DNA from: Gari tellinella
Taxonomy: Eukaryota > Mollusca > Bivalvia > Cardiida > Psammobiidae
Length of the DNA: 64,000 bases
Assembly: GCA_922989275.2 (NCBI GenBank)
Contig: OV277868.1
Span: forward strand, 76,746,216-76,810,215
Direction: 5' to 3'
Shown here: positions 50,955 through 62,060 of the stretch, in pieces
Layout of the letters: each line of letters starts with the position of its first letter
How positions within the stretch are numbered: the stretch's first letter is position 1
Made by a program: the position numbers and the translations under genes
Notes under the pieces: generated by a model
What the model saw: the letters and a program-made list of their open reading frames with translations, nothing else
Database searches by the model: none
What the model was told of the DNA's origin: nothing

Positions 50955-53192
50955 GTGTCGGTCCCGTCTTTCTCCATTAGTGATCACTTTCCGGTATGCA
51001 TAACTCGAAAAGTGTCTTCAAACTGCCAACAAGGTCCCGTTCACAAAACGATCTCTTATAGGTCTATGAAAAACTTTAATGTATCTCAGTTTCTAGAAGA
51101 AATGTGTAATCAACCCTGGTCTAATATTAATTTAATTGAAGACATTGATGAGGCGGTCGAAAAATTTATTGATATGTTTAAGTCTGTCATAGACTCACAT
51201 GCGCCTCTCCGGAATAAACGCGTGAAAAGGAATAACCAACCTGGCTGGTTTAACAACGAAATACTCCAGGCAATAAAAATGCGTGACTTCTACCATAAAA
51301 AGTCCGATATCGATAATTATAAAATCTGGAGACAAACTGTTAAACGCCTTATTCTTGATTCCAAAACACGATTTTATCATGATACCATTAATTCTAATAC
51401 CCACAACCCGAAACTTCTTTGGAATAGTCTGAACACGCTAACGGGTATGAAGACAAAAATTCAAACTAGTTTTATAAACGATACAGATGGTAAACCGATA
51501 ACATGTCCGAACACTACTGCAAATGTCTTCAATGACTATTTTGCTTCTGTGTTTAAGAGTTTCCAGGGTAACTCCTCTAGTAATAGTCACTGTGTGTTAA
51601 ATGCTTCAGCCGACCATGTCAACTGTCCTAGTTTCTCAATTCCATCTGTATCTCTTCAGTTTGTTGAACAACAACTCACCTCGTTAGATTGTAAAAAAGC
51701 AACAGGTTCAGATGGAATTAGCGCTAGATTTTTAAAAATATCAGCATCCATAATAGCCCCAACACTCACACAATTATTTAACCGAAGTATAGTATGTAGT
51801 GTGTATCCACAAGTTTTTAAGAAAGCTAAAGTAACTCCTATTTACAAGAAAGGTCCTAAAGATGAAAAGTCGAATTACAGACCAATTTCAGTTTTACCAA
51901 TCATTTCCTTGATTTTTGAAAGACATGTTAGTTCCTGTTTAAAGCAATTCATAGAAAATAACAACTTGTTCTACTCTAGACAATCAGGGTTTAGGTCCAA
52001 TCATTCCTGCCAAACTGCCTTAGTAAAATTAATAGATGACTGGATTGCAGCCATCGATAGTAATGAGATTGTAGGTTCAATCTTCTTAGATCTGTCTAAG
52101 GCTTTTGACCTGGTTGATCACATGATACTCTTGGAAAAGTTAAAACATTTCAATATTAACCAAAAGACATGTTCATGGTTTGCCTCATACCTGCATAATA
52201 GATCTCAACAAACGCATGTATCTGGAGTAACCTCGCAGCTAACTTCTGTTTTATCTGGTGTACCACAAGGCTCAGTCTTAGGTCCTCTTTTATTTTTGAT
52301 ATTCATAAATGACCTACCATCTGCATGTACACATTCTGTTGCAGACATTTTTGCAGACGACACAACGCTGTCAGTACATAATGCTTCTCTCAACTTTGTA
52401 GCAAACTCGTTGAGTAAAGATCTATTTAACGTTAATGATTGGTGTGAAAAGAACAAAATGTCAATTAACGTTGCAAAAACTAAATCCATGTACATTACAT
52501 CAAGATCTAAATCTGCAGGCATTCAAAATATTGCTCTGCCAATCCCATTTGGAAATGAAGAAATCCATTGCAGTCGTGAGGAGAAGTTACTCGGTGTCAC
52601 CTTTGATGTATTTTTATCTTTTGATAGCCATATCAATAACATACTTAAAAAGTGTAACTCCTTATTATACCTCCTCTCAAGAATCAAAGTATTTCTAACT
52701 ATACCATTGAGAAAAATGTTTTTTAACTCCTACATCTTACCTCATCTCGACTACTGTTGCGTTATTTGGGGAAACTGTTCAATATCGCAAGAACAAAAAA
52801 TCATTCGTTTTCAAAAACGTGCAGCAAGGCTTATCCTTAATAAAGATAAAACTGCCCATTCAGCTGATCTCTTCGAAGAACTTAATTGGATGACTTTTCC
52901 GGAAAGAGTTACATTTCACAAAGCTACTCTAATGTTCAAAGCATTCAAAGGTTTGGCACCTGTATATTTATATGATTTGTTCACACTAAAGTCAAATGTG
53001 CATGATAGAAATTTAAGGTCTTCATCAAATTCTCAGTTATATTCTCCCAGACCAAAGTCTGAATTTTTCAGGAGGTCGTTTGCCTATTCTGGAGCTATGG
53101 TTTGGAATAACTTGCCTTTGAACATAAGAAATGCTCAATCACTTGCCTCATTTAAAACTTCATACCTTAAATGGGTTAAATTAGACAGATAG
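50955..53192 (+). pseudogene. LINE-3 reverse transcriptase, truncated at the N-terminus
   Basis: The frame is open to its natural stop (745 codons). It opens with the S-D-H-F-P end of the endonuclease, then NYRPISVLPIISLIFER, FLDLSKAFDLVDH (catalytic Asp), SGVPQGSVLGPLLFLIFIND and the catalytic FADDTT. The end has RPKSEFFRRSFAYSGAMVWN and LPLNIR, a pattern common at the C-terminus of CR1/L2/Jockey-type LINEs. No internal stops, but without a complete endonuclease it cannot move by itself. Confidence 0.88.
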
Positions 53193-53459
53193 TGTAGTCA
53201 CTTGTTATGCTTCATAATGCTTCAAAATGTAATACATGTATAGTGATGAAAATTTGCTGCTCAGGGGTGAAAGTTCATTTCCCACTATAGTTTAAATTTA
53301 TATAAACAAGGTAGATTACTGTACATGAAATTTATTACAAGGCGCCAAGGTTTCTATACGCCGCATATTGTAGTTTGCAGCTGAAGTAAGCTGTTCTTTA
53401 CGTTTAATATGGGTTTATATCACTATTCCTAAGGTGCCAGTCTAACCATCGCTTTCCTT

Positions 53460-53692
53460 GACCCGTTACCATATATCGAAACGCCTTTAAGCGCATTCAA
53501 TTTGTGCAGTCATAATTATTTACAAAAAGTTAAATAAGAATATTTGCTAGATCTATATCTTAGCAACTTAAGGCTGGCTGATAAAAGGTTAATGCATCTT
53601 AAGGCGCATTCTGCTTTACTTTCAACCTGTTTTAAGTGATCACCTGTCTTCAAAACTTGAACTGAACTATGCCATGTGCGGTAAGGGGTTAA
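53460..53692. mobile_element. MITE family C in the LINE-3 3' region, decayed
   Basis: GACCCGTTACCATATATCG to GTGCGGTAAGGGGTTAA. One hairpin arm is lost (AATGCATCTTAAGGCGCATT). Confidence 0.65.
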
Positions 53693-53756
53693 TGTTGCGA
53701 TGGTTTCATGTAGGCTTTGTTTTTGCTGCTGAACCCCTGATCGGCTGTTACACTAT

Positions 53757-53999
53757 TAACCTTTAGCCCGCTAATTATGTCGATAGTAGTTTTTGCTGAA
53801 AGTGTAGACCCAGATGAGATACTTCCTTAAGAAGCTCTCTGATCAGAGTATACATTATTTGCTAGAAGAAGAAATTATTCTGAAATAGACAACATTCTAA
53901 GTTTTCAAATGCATAGTATTCTACTTTTAAATAAATGGTTTGAATAGTATCCATAAAATGAGGGGTACTTTTTTGAATATGCGTTGAGCTAAGGGTTAA
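53757..53999. mobile_element. Family K element in the LINE-3 3' region
   Basis: The ends are TTAACCTTTAGCCCGCT and GAGCTAAGGGTTAA. The hairpin is worn (AAGTGTAGACCCAGATGAG ... GATCAGAGTATACATTA). Confidence 0.65.
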
Positions 54000-54090
54000 T
54001 GACTGAGCAAGGCCTTAGCTGCTTGTAAGGGCTTCTATGTATATAAGTTATGATATAAATATGGATCTTGATTAAAACCTACATGTTGCT

Positions 54091-54274
54091 TTAACCCTTT
54101 ACTACATAGATATGTTTCATGAAAAATGTTTTATGTTCTCTAGTAGATGGTGACTTGAAGCGGGTTTAAAGTAAAACAGAGTGCACATTTAGGCTCATTT
54201 TGATTTACTTTCAACCTGGTTTAAGTGATCACCTTTCTTCAATACTAGAAATATACCATGGAGTAAAGGGTTTG
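54091..54274. mobile_element. MITE family C, short
   Basis: TTAACCCTTTACTACATAG to CATGGAGTAAAGGGTTT. The hairpin is decayed. Confidence 0.7.
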
Positions 54275-54467
54275 AAGTATCTTTGGTATATTCCTTCCCG
54301 TTTGTTATGAAATTTCATTGATCTAGATCTTTGCTATATGTCAAATCGTCGGGGTTTTTTGGCTTTATATTGCCTATACCTATTCAATATTCATGTATAG
54401 ATAACAAATCCTGAATTCTCATAATGACACTTGTGCATTATCATTTTCAGCTTAATCTTTAAAATGC

Positions 54468-54545
54468 TTTAAGTAAACAGAGTAGTCCCTGTAGAGAGCT
54501 CCTACAGGAACTGTCTTTTCAGGGTCCACTCTGTTTGCAAAGGTT
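54468..54545. repeat. K-lineage hairpin
   Basis: Arms AAACAGAGTAGTCCCTG and CAGGGTCCACTCTGTTTG with centre GAGCTCCTACAGGAAC. No ends seen. Confidence 0.6.
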
Positions 54546-54839
54546 TAAAAATACTGATTTGTAATTGTGTTCCTTCATGTTGTATATATGTTAATTTTGT
54601 TTGTGGACCATATTGAAAATTGGTTTGTTTGTTCTATACCAAATATGTAATCCACATGAAATAAAGTCGTTATTATTATTATTATTATTATATAATTGTC
54701 TTGTTTAGGGAACAGCGACAAACGTCGTTCTGAGGAGGGAATCGCTGTTCAGAGAGCCGTTGTAGAGAGGGAGCGCTGTATTTCAATTCCCTATTTGTAA
54801 TATTGTTTTCTTTATTGTGCTGTTTTATCATAAAATGAC

Positions 54840-55003
54840 AAACAATGTAGACCCTGGTGAGATGACTTCTTTATGATCCCTCTAATCTGGGTATTCACTG
54901 TTTGCATAGGACAAGTGTACTCACCTTGCTGTAAGAAGTCATCTGTCGTTCACACCTAATAACTAAACCAAGTAAGTGGTCGTAATACAGACGTTTTACA
55001 GTA
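54840..55003. mobile_element. K-type hairpin followed by the right half of a D element
   Basis: A worn K hairpin (ACAAACAATGTAGACCC ... ACTGTTTGCA) precedes TCACCTTGCTGTAAG and GTGGTCGTAATACAGACG, the D right side. Confidence 0.5.
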
Positions 55004-55007
55004 TATA

Positions 55008-55190
55008 ATTAAGAAATAATAAATTCATACCAGTGTTTTATCGTGCAATCGAACACTGGTAGGAGTTGAGATGCGTAGTTATTTAATCACGAGGCCGTCA
55101 TGCCGAGTGGTTTAATTACAAGCATCTCAACGACTACCCGTGTTCGATTGTTAGATAAAACACTGGTATTAATTTATTATTTCGATTTTA
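55008..55190. mobile_element. Foldback element
   Basis: An inverted repeat nearly its whole length: GAAATAATAAATTCATACC / TATTAATTTATTATTTC at the outside, CACTGGTAGGAGTTGAGATG against CATCTCAACGACTACC further in. It is unrelated to the hairpin cores of the other families. Confidence 0.8.
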
Positions 55191-55396
55191 ACACATAATT
55201 TAACCTTAATTTGCACCGAAGCAACGGCGCTACATTTCTCGGCGTACGCATTTTCGAAGCCATACGACGTCACGTTAGAACGTTTTAGCGCGTGAATGTT
55301 CTGGGCGAGGTGTGTTAGAATTGAGTTTCAGTCATGCAGTTGCACGGCGTCTGATGATCCATTGCAGTGAATGGGATCAGTCTTAGCCTGTCGTGA

Positions 55397-55765
55397 ATAA
55401 AGCGCCCCATCTCTACAGCGACACCCCATGGGAGAGTGTGTGCTTTGTTGGGATGGAGTCGTTATAGGGAGGGAAATTGGTTTATATTTGAAAACAGTTT
55501 GAATCCAGATCAGACGCCGCGTTACGCGGCGTCTGATCTAGGTTCAAGCTGTTTTTCACTCGTCATTATATTAATTCTATCAAAATGTCCACTTATATGG
55601 AATTTTAAGAAAAAAAAATAGACGACAATTTAAGCAGACGATATTGCAGCAGTAAAAGCGTTAGACATAACTGTCCTGTTTATATAAGGAACTGCGACAA
55701 TGGTCGTTATAAGGAGGGAGTCGTTGTTGGATAATGGGTGGCCGTTGTAGGGAGGGAAGATTGTA
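55397..55765. mobile_element. MITE family E
   Basis: The left end is worn (AGCGCCCCATCTCTACAG). The hairpin CAGACGCCGCGTTACGCGGC is intact. The right end is GTAGGGAGGGAAGATTGTA. Confidence 0.8.
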
Positions 55766-55783
55766 CGGTCAATAATCGGCTGT

Positions 55784-56031
55784 TACAGTGGAGAAAACGT
55801 TACTCTTTCCCGTTGACGCAAAGAAACGCAAACGCAAAACACTAAAATGTAGAAAACTACAACTTTTGGACAATATTGATTTTTCATGTTTATCTTGGTG
55901 ACAAACAGTTTGGAGCCTGATCAGACGCCGGGTTACCCGGCGTCTGATCTGGCTCCAAATTGTTTGCAATAGAAATAATAGTTTTAGCGTAAACGCGTTT
56001 ATTGGGAAAGAATAACGTTTTCTCCACTGTA
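55784..56031. mobile_element. MITE family A
   Basis: Full-length with GAGAAAACGTT / AACGTTTTCTC variant ends. Confidence 0.9.
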
Positions 56032-56239
56032 CCAGTAACTTTGGTTTCCAGTCAAAGACGGTCTCTTTTGTAATTTGAGATTTTTCTGTGTAATTCAACA
56101 TTATTTTCTCTGTAACTATTCCCAACGATATGAATTACGCAGCATAATCTTGTCAATTTTTAATTGAACACGTAATTATTGTAATTTGTTTCTGTAATAA
56201 CTATACTTAAAGAAGGCTTGTTGTTCGTTCAGTATTTAT

Positions 56240-56489
56240 TCATTATCCGATAGCCTGTTTCCAGTTTTGAAGACAGATGACCACTTAAAGCAGGTTGAAA
56301 ATAAAGCAGAATGCGCCTGAATGCGCATCCTAATTTACTTTCAACCTGCTTTCAGCTTTTATCTGCATGGGTATAAGAAATATTTCGTTGGTACATATGC
56401 ATAGCTGTATTATGAGAGCGGAACTATTTTTGTTCAATAGCGGAATAATCCAAAGGCGTAAAGAGGTGTAATTATTGGGTAAATGGTCA
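56240..56489 (-). mobile_element. MITE family C
   Basis: CATTATCCGATAGCCTG to ATTGGGTAAATGG. The hairpin is decayed (ATGCGCCTGAATGCGCAT). Confidence 0.7.
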
Positions 56490-56586
56490 AAATATTTCTG
56501 ATCCAATGTATAGGGGTTAAAATTCTAAACCTATAACCATTGTTTATGTGCCGATGCAATAGATGTGTGGATCCAGTAATTTTCCA

Positions 56587-56617
<31 letters not shown>

Positions 56618-56626
56618 CCCCATTGG
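56587..56626. repeat. Poly-C tract
   Basis: About 33 C with a few interruptions at the end. Length is unlikely to be exact. Confidence 0.9.
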
Positions 56627-56667
56627 ATTTAGTCAAATAAACTTTAATGCGCTGCGATTGCGATGCA

Positions 56668-57615
56668 CCGGGATCCGACACGATTGATTTTTTAGATAAT
56701 TTTTTTACAAAAGGTATATAATATATAGAGACAAGGGGTACAACTGATCGTCAGTATATTCTCACCCTATCTCTACAAAACCGGGCATATCATGAATAAT
56801 AATTGATGAAACGACAACCTTTTTGCATTTCTGTTTAGCTAATATAATACCCTTCCATAAAAACATAACACAAAACAACTGAAGGCATATACTTTCAACA
56901 GTAACGGCGTCTACTCACTGAAATCACCCATTTTCGGAAAACGGGACAGGTGTTCGTTCACAGCCGACACAGCATTGCTCACTACTGTATGCTTGTTTAG
57001 GCGGTTATATCGAGCATGTCAGTCCTACAATTCCATATATTTACGTTTTTGATCACAGGGACCCGACGTGATTGATTTTTTAGAGAAAAAAATTGTCAGA
57101 AGGTATATCGAGACCCTTAAGACTATACATACCTTTGGACATTTTATTTCTTAAAAGTCAATCGTGTCGGGTCCCTGTACTTTGTTGTTAGTATTGCAAT
57201 GGTTTTAGAAGAAATCAGCTTTGATCGGTTTCAAAAACGTAAATATATGGTACTGTATGACTGTCATGCTCGATATAACCGCCTAAACAAACGTACAGTA
57301 CTGGTCAATGCTGTGTCGGCTGTGAACGAACACCTGTCCCGTTTTCCGAAAATGGGTGATTTCAGTGAGTAGACGCAGTTTCTGTTGAAAATGCATCCTT
57401 ACAGTTGGCTTTATGTTATGTTTTAATGGAAGGGTATTATATTAGCTAGACAGAAATGCAAAATAGGTGTCGTTTCATCAATTATTATTCATGATATGCC
57501 CGGTTTTGTCGAGATAGGGTGAGAATATACTGACGATCAGTTGTACCCCTTGTCTCTATATATACCTTTTGCCTTTTTTTCTCTCAAAAATCAATCGTGT
57601 CGGGTCCCTGTGATA
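56668..57615. mobile_element. Large foldback element, ~950 bp, with coding-like arms
   Basis: The two ~390-bp arms are inverted copies: ACAAGGGGTACAACTGATCG on the left returns as CGATCAGTTGTACCCC on the right, and GGACAGGTGTTCGTTCAC appears in both orientations. The termini read ATCCGACACGATTGATTTTT and AATCAATCGTGTCGGGTCCC, and the same motif recurs at the inner ends of the arms. Between the arms is a short unique loop. Confidence 0.85.
57199..57372 (+). CDS. 57-codon open frame in the right arm of the large foldback
   Basis: ATG to TAG. The peptide begins MVLEEISFDRFQKRKYMVLY and ends VNEHLSRFPKMGDFSE. The same C-terminal half (AVSAVNEHLSRFP) is readable in the inverted left arm, ending at the complement of 56911-56913, but there the upstream part has stops. 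I do not recognise the protein. It could be a captured gene piece, an element-encoded peptide, or chance. Confidence 0.35.
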   Translation: MVLEEISFDRFQKRKYMVLYDCHARYNRLNKRTVLVNAVSAVNEHLSRFPKMGDFSE

Positions 57616-57783
57616 AAACCCAATATAACCCACCCAGTCAATATAAATTTTATCTCTCAACTGTGCCATGCTAATTATCATACATAGTGTTTGCTAAACA
57701 TGTCGCTTGCTAAACGTATAAAATGTCTACTAAACATGTCGTCTTCTACATATTAATGTCTGCTAGACATGTCATCTGCTACA

Positions 57784-57980
57784 TACAGTCGAACTTCGAT
57801 ATCTCGAAATCGGTTGAATCGATCATACCCGTATTTCAAAGTTAAAACGTGGCATAGCCACGTTTTAACTTTGAAATATGGCTATGTTCGACCTAACCGA
57901 GCATGAAATAATACATTTCATGTGTCGAACTATTGGATTATTTGAGTTAAGCGAGTTCGAGATATCGAAGTTCGACTTAT
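57784..57980. mobile_element. Pogo-like MITE family F
   Basis: The ends are TACAGTCGAACTTCGATATC and GATATCGAAGTTCGACTTA. The hairpin is AACGTGGCATAGCCACGTT, with the same arms as the copy at 50.2 kb. Confidence 0.85.
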
Positions 57981-58261
57981 AATATATATACTAGAAATGT
58001 CATCTGTTACATTAGTCCAAATTATTTAGACTTTTCACTTGCTCTTTATCATGGCATTTCCTTTTCATGTAAGCTTCATATGCCAGAAACTGAAAACTGT
58101 AAATATCACTATTAATGATGGGAAATGTTGACAATAGCATATGCGGAGACTTTCTATGAAGGACTACTGTCACATGTAAAATGTCGTCTAAACGTTTCAT
58201 CCTCTACATATAAAATATTTGCTAAACATGTCATCTTCTACATATAAAACGTCTACTAAAT
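57981..58261. other. Stretch with repeated ATGTC(G/A)TCT(G/A)CTA motifs
   Basis: Short degenerate repeats of the type AAACATGTCATCTTCTACAT extend on both sides of the F element (57680-57785 and 57990-58265). No gene recognised. Confidence 0.45.
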
Positions 58262-58652
58262 ATGCCATCCTCTACAGCGGCCCTCCCAACAACGAATCCC
58301 TCATTACAACGATCCTTGCCGCTGTTCCCCAAACAAGACATTTATGTCCAACCTTTTCATGACTTCAATGCCGTCTGCTTAAGTTTGTCGTCTGCTGTTT
58401 TTCTCAAAGTTACATATACAATTAGAATTAATATAAGTGGACATTTTGATCGAATGAATTTAATATAATGACGAGTGACAAACAGCTTGAATCCAGATCA
58501 GACGCCGCGTTACGCGGAGTCTGATCTGGATTCAAGCTGTTTGCAAATGTAAGCCAAGTCTCAATGTTCCCTCCCTTTAACAAATCCCTCCGAACAACAC
58601 ACACACAAGCTGTGTCTCCCATTTGGTGTCGTTGTAAAGAGGGAGCACTGTA
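58262..58652. mobile_element. MITE family E
   Basis: The left end is worn (ATCCTCTACAGCGGCC). The hairpin CAGACGCCGCGTTACGCGGA is nearly perfect. The right end is AAAGAGGGAGCACTGTA. Confidence 0.8.
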
Positions 58653-58804
58653 TTTCATCTATCAAAGCGTCTACATGTACTAGAAATGTACAATTCTATA
58701 CACACGTGAGAATCAATGTAGCCAATTTGTCAAAGACTAAAGCCATAATGATTCTGACAACTCTGCTTCTAATCTAATTCCAATCTATTTGTCAGCCTTT
58801 CTTC

Positions 58805-59047
58805 TACAGTGGAGAATCTGTTATTCTTTCCCAATAAACGCGTTTACGCTAAAACTATTATTTGCAGTGCAATCAGTTTGGAGCCAGATCAGACGCCGGG
58901 TAACCCGGCGTCTGATCAGGCTCCGAACTGTTTGCCACCAAGATAAACAAGAATTATCAGAATTGTCAAAAAGTTGTTCTTTTCTACGTTTTAGTGCTTT
59001 GCGTTTGCGTACGTTTGCGTTTAAACGGGAAAGAATAACAGATTCTA
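58805..59047. mobile_element. MITE family A, right terminus replaced
   Basis: Complete until AACAGATTCT, then ACGGGCTAG instead of CCACTGTA. Confidence 0.85.
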
Positions 59048-59116
59048 CGGGCTAGTTATACTACATTGTATCAGATCATTTACTGTAAAACCAGCCAGAG
59101 TAATTCTGTATACTGA

Positions 59117-59640
59117 TACAGCGCTCCCTCTCTACAACGACACCCAATGGGAGACAAAATATGTGTGCATTGTTCGGAGGGAGTCGTTTTAGGGAGGGAA
59201 ATTGGCTTACATTTGCAAACAACTTGAATCCAGATCAGACGCCGCGTAACGCGGCGTCTGATTTGGATTCAAGATGTTTGTCACTCGTCATTATATTAAT
59301 TCTATCAAAACGTCCACTTATATGTAACTTTGAGAAAAAACATCAGACGACAATTTTAAGCAAACGATATTGCAGCAGTAAAAGTGTTAGACCACAAGGA
59401 CCACAATGGAAATAAGGAAAATATCTTTCCTTTTTTGTGTCATCCTTGGTTTCCAGTGTGCATTACATGGCTCTTATGTTTTGCTTTAATTATGCTTTGC
59501 CATATTATGAACACTTTTTACCGAAATAAATAAATCTATCTATTTATCTAGACATAATTGTCCTGTTTAGGGATCTGCGGCAAGTGTCGTTGTACGGAGG
59601 GAATCGTTGTTTGGAGAGCCGTTGTAGAGAGTATACATGT
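59117..59640. mobile_element. MITE family E split by a LINE 3' end
   Basis: The left part is TACAGCGCTCCCTCTCTAC through the hairpin CAGACGCCGCGTAACGCGGC to GTGTTAGAC. The right part resumes TAGACATAATTGTCC. The far terminus is truncated (GTTGTAGAGAGTATAC). Confidence 0.8.
59393..59552 (+). mobile_element. LINE 3' end fragment nested in E
   Basis: TAGAC occurs on both sides. The sequence contains TTCCAGTGTGCATTACATGG and ends AAATAAATAAATCTATC. It matches, inverted, the fragment at 36006-36155. Confidence 0.7.
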
Positions 59641-59760
59641 ACTGATATTTGCAAACAGTTTTGATCCTGTTCAAACGCCGAGTCACTTGGCCTTTGATCA
59701 GGATCCAAACTGTTTGACACTCATATCGACGTTTCATATACGTGATAATGCCTAAAATCA
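59641..59760. repeat. Solo B-type hairpin, imperfect
   Basis: GCAAACAGTTTTGATCCTG with partner CAGGATCCAAACTGTTTG; the tip is decayed. No ends. Confidence 0.55.
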
Positions 59761-59794
59761 GAGGAAGAGAAAATTAAAACCGACGAGATGTGCT

Positions 59795-59985
59795 ACACTT
59801 GTCTAATGCAAACAGTGAAGTCCCTAATTAGAGGGCTCCTGCAGGAGCCCTCTAATTAGGGACTTCACTGTTTGTCATTTTGCTATATATTATTAAAACT
59901 AACCCTAAATAATCTAAAATGGGCCAGTCTATATTGTAAACTGGAAGTGTCCATTGAAAGTTTCAGGGGATAATGAGTTTAGACT
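59795..59985 (+). mobile_element. Family K element
   Basis: A perfect hairpin GAGGGCTCCTGCAGGAGCCC with CCCTAATTAGAG / CTCTAATTAGGG arms and CAAACAGTGAAG feet. The right end is CATTGAAAGTTTCAGGGG. Confidence 0.7.
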
Positions 59986-60221
59986 GTTCAGCATAATGCT
60001 CAAAGAACATAATTTTATGTGTATTCTGTCTCTTACTATGCTATAGAAGACGGTTGAAGCATGTTTAATGGTAAATAAGTGATGTTAGTCATTTGTTTGA
60101 TACTCAGTAGTCTATTATTTGTATATACTTTAGAATAATTATAATATTATAGTAACATGTCATCATTCGCACTGTCTGGTTTTCAAGCCATGCTAGATTT
60201 GCGAGTCTTTGAATGGCTGTT

Positions 60222-60450
60222 AAAGACATCTCCTGACGACCTTTTGGTCATAACGCATTGCCAGACAATGTCCTTGCAAAAAGCATGTGTCTTGTGCATA
60301 TTGAACCATTGAAGCGTCTAGTGTGAGACTCTACCTTTATATTTGATAGTTTGGTTAGAAATAACCATTGAAAATCACTAGAGCATGAGTATAATCTGGA
60401 CTTCACCAGGTACAATATGCTGGTGGTCCCTCAATGGACTGAGGAAAAGT
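60222..60450. repeat. Dispersed repeat O, copy 2
   Basis: Same sequence blocks and orientation as the copy at 20.1 kb, without the extra segment near the end. Confidence 0.7.
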
Positions 60451-60634
60451 CTTTACAACAATTTACAGCTTCAATATCTAACAGATGTTGTGCAAGATTT
60501 AAAATAAACCATCAAAAGTTACACTCAATGCATAAAAGTGACGGTAGCAAAGACACCGTTTACAATCGATAATTGACCGGTTTAGAGCTTCCGATTATCG
60601 ATTGCGATTTCCCGTCCGATTTCAACACTAATTG

Positions 60635-60815
60635 AAAGACAGGTGACCACTTAAAGCATTTTGAAAGTAAAGCAGAATGTGCCTACTTTAAGCTACCATC
60701 TGCTAGGATTTAGGAAATGTGTTATGGTAGTTCATGATTGTGTAAATTGGAACTCTTTTCTTCAGTGGAAGAATGAATTAAATGCACTAAAAGGTGTTTC
60801 CTCGGTTTAATATTT
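60635..60815 (-). mobile_element. MITE family C, partial
   Basis: GACAGGTGACCACTTAAAGC, one hairpin arm, then GGAACTCTTTTCTTCAGTGG. The termini are worn. Confidence 0.6.
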
Positions 60816-60849
60816 AACACTTTCGTGATCAAATTTGTCGTGAAAGGTT

Positions 60850-61098
60850 TAACCCTTTGAACCCTAGTCCTGCAAATAGGCGTCCTTTTCAAACAGTATA
60901 CATGTGAAACATGCACTTGTCCAATGCAAACAGTGAATACCCAGATCAGAGGGCTCCTTACGGAGCCCTCTGATCTGGGTCTTCACTGTTTGTCCTAATG
61001 CAAAACATTGACAAAAACAACCCTTAAAAGTCAGAAATGGACTAGACTAAAATGGAAACTGGGATTGTCCATTTGAAGTTTCAGGGGGGAAAGGTTTA
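60850..61098 (+). mobile_element. Family K element
   Basis: The ends are TTAACCCTTTGAACCCTAG and AGGGGGGAAAGGTTTAA. The perfect hairpin is AGAGGGCTCCTTACGGAGCC with ACCCAGATC / GATCTGGGT arms. TTAA target. Confidence 0.8.
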
Positions 61099-61123
61099 AC
61101 ATATCTTCTGTCTAATATTTTGT

Positions 61124-61496
61124 ACAATGCTCCCTCCCTACAACGGTCCTCCCAACAACGACTCCCTCCTAACAACGTCTCTTGCCGCAGTTCCCTAAAC
61201 AGGACAATTATGTCTAACGATTTTACTGCTGCCAAACCGTCTGCTTAACATTGGCGTCTGCTGTCTTTTTTCTCAAAGTTACATATAAGTGGACATTTTG
61301 ATAGAATGAATATAATGACGAGTGACATATAGCTTGAATCTAGAACAGACGCCGAGTTACGCGGCGTCTGATCTGGGTTCAAGTTGTTTGCATATGTAAG
61401 CCAGCTGTTGATTGCCCCTCCCTATAACGACTCCCTCTTAACATCACACACAATTTATGTCTCCCATTGGGTGCCGTTGTAAAGAGGGAGCACTTT
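61124..61496. mobile_element. MITE family E
   Basis: TACAATGCTCCCTCCCTAC to GTAAAGAGGGAGCACTTT. The hairpin is CAGACGCCGAGTTACGCGGC with one mismatch. Confidence 0.8.
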
Positions 61497-61831
61497 GGTT
61501 TCAAGAAATATAAATCAGGTACGAGAAATATTACCCGGATATGGACAAACGATATGGATCCTGGTCATACCCCCAGTAAACTCTAAACTATTTGCAATTC
61601 CGTTAAATCCTGGTTCCTGTATTTTATGTGTTCATGTTCAGGAATTCGGAACCGATACGAGATAATAAAATTCTCATTTCCTTAGCAACCAATAAGGTCA
61701 AGTGGATTATGGCGATGTCCAAAGGACTCCAAATGTGTGAAATAATTGACTCAGTTGCTTCAGTGCAACGTGTTAAATTATTGTCTTCTTGAACCGGATG
61801 TCGTCTGCGGGAAAAAAAACCATATTCCATT
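61497..61831. other. Spacer, nothing firm
   Basis: A faint hairpin foot (GATATGGATCCTGG) near 61550; otherwise unassigned. Confidence 0.4.
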
Positions 61832-62060
61832 TAACCCTTTCTCTGCCAAATTATTCGTGAGATTTTTACCCCTTCGCCGTTTAATTGTCGTCTGCTTCAA
61901 TTTTGTTGTCTGCAATGTCGTTTCAAAGTTAAAAATTAAGGCAGTATGACTGAAGAATTTTCAAAACGAGTGTCAAACAGTTTTGATCCTGATCCTGTTA
62001 CGCGGTGTCTGATCAGGATCCCCACTGTTTGCAAACGCGCTTTTACAAAAAGCGGCTAAA
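61832..62060 (+). mobile_element. MITE family B
   Basis: The left end is TTTAACCCTTTCTCTGCC, with a second CCCCTTCGCCG just inside. TTGTCGTCTGCTTC follows. One hairpin arm is shortened. The right side is ACGCGCTTTTAC. Confidence 0.7.

Larger units (their letters stand above)
50937..54689 (+). mobile_element. LINE-3 of this window: 5'-truncated non-LTR retrotransposon
   Basis: ATATAA flanks it as a short target duplication. It starts inside the endonuclease (ISDHFPV) and ends with AAATAAAGTCG followed by ATT triplets as the tail. Its 1.5-kb 3' region has been invaded by C and K elements. Confidence 0.85.
50661..54780. mobile_element. MITE family E split by LINE-3
   Basis: The left part is TACAGCGCTCCCTCTCTAC, hairpin CAGACGCCGCGTTACGCGGC, up to GATTGATATAA. 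The right part resumes ATATAATTGTCTTG and ends TAGAGAGGGAGCGCTGTA. Confidence 0.85.
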
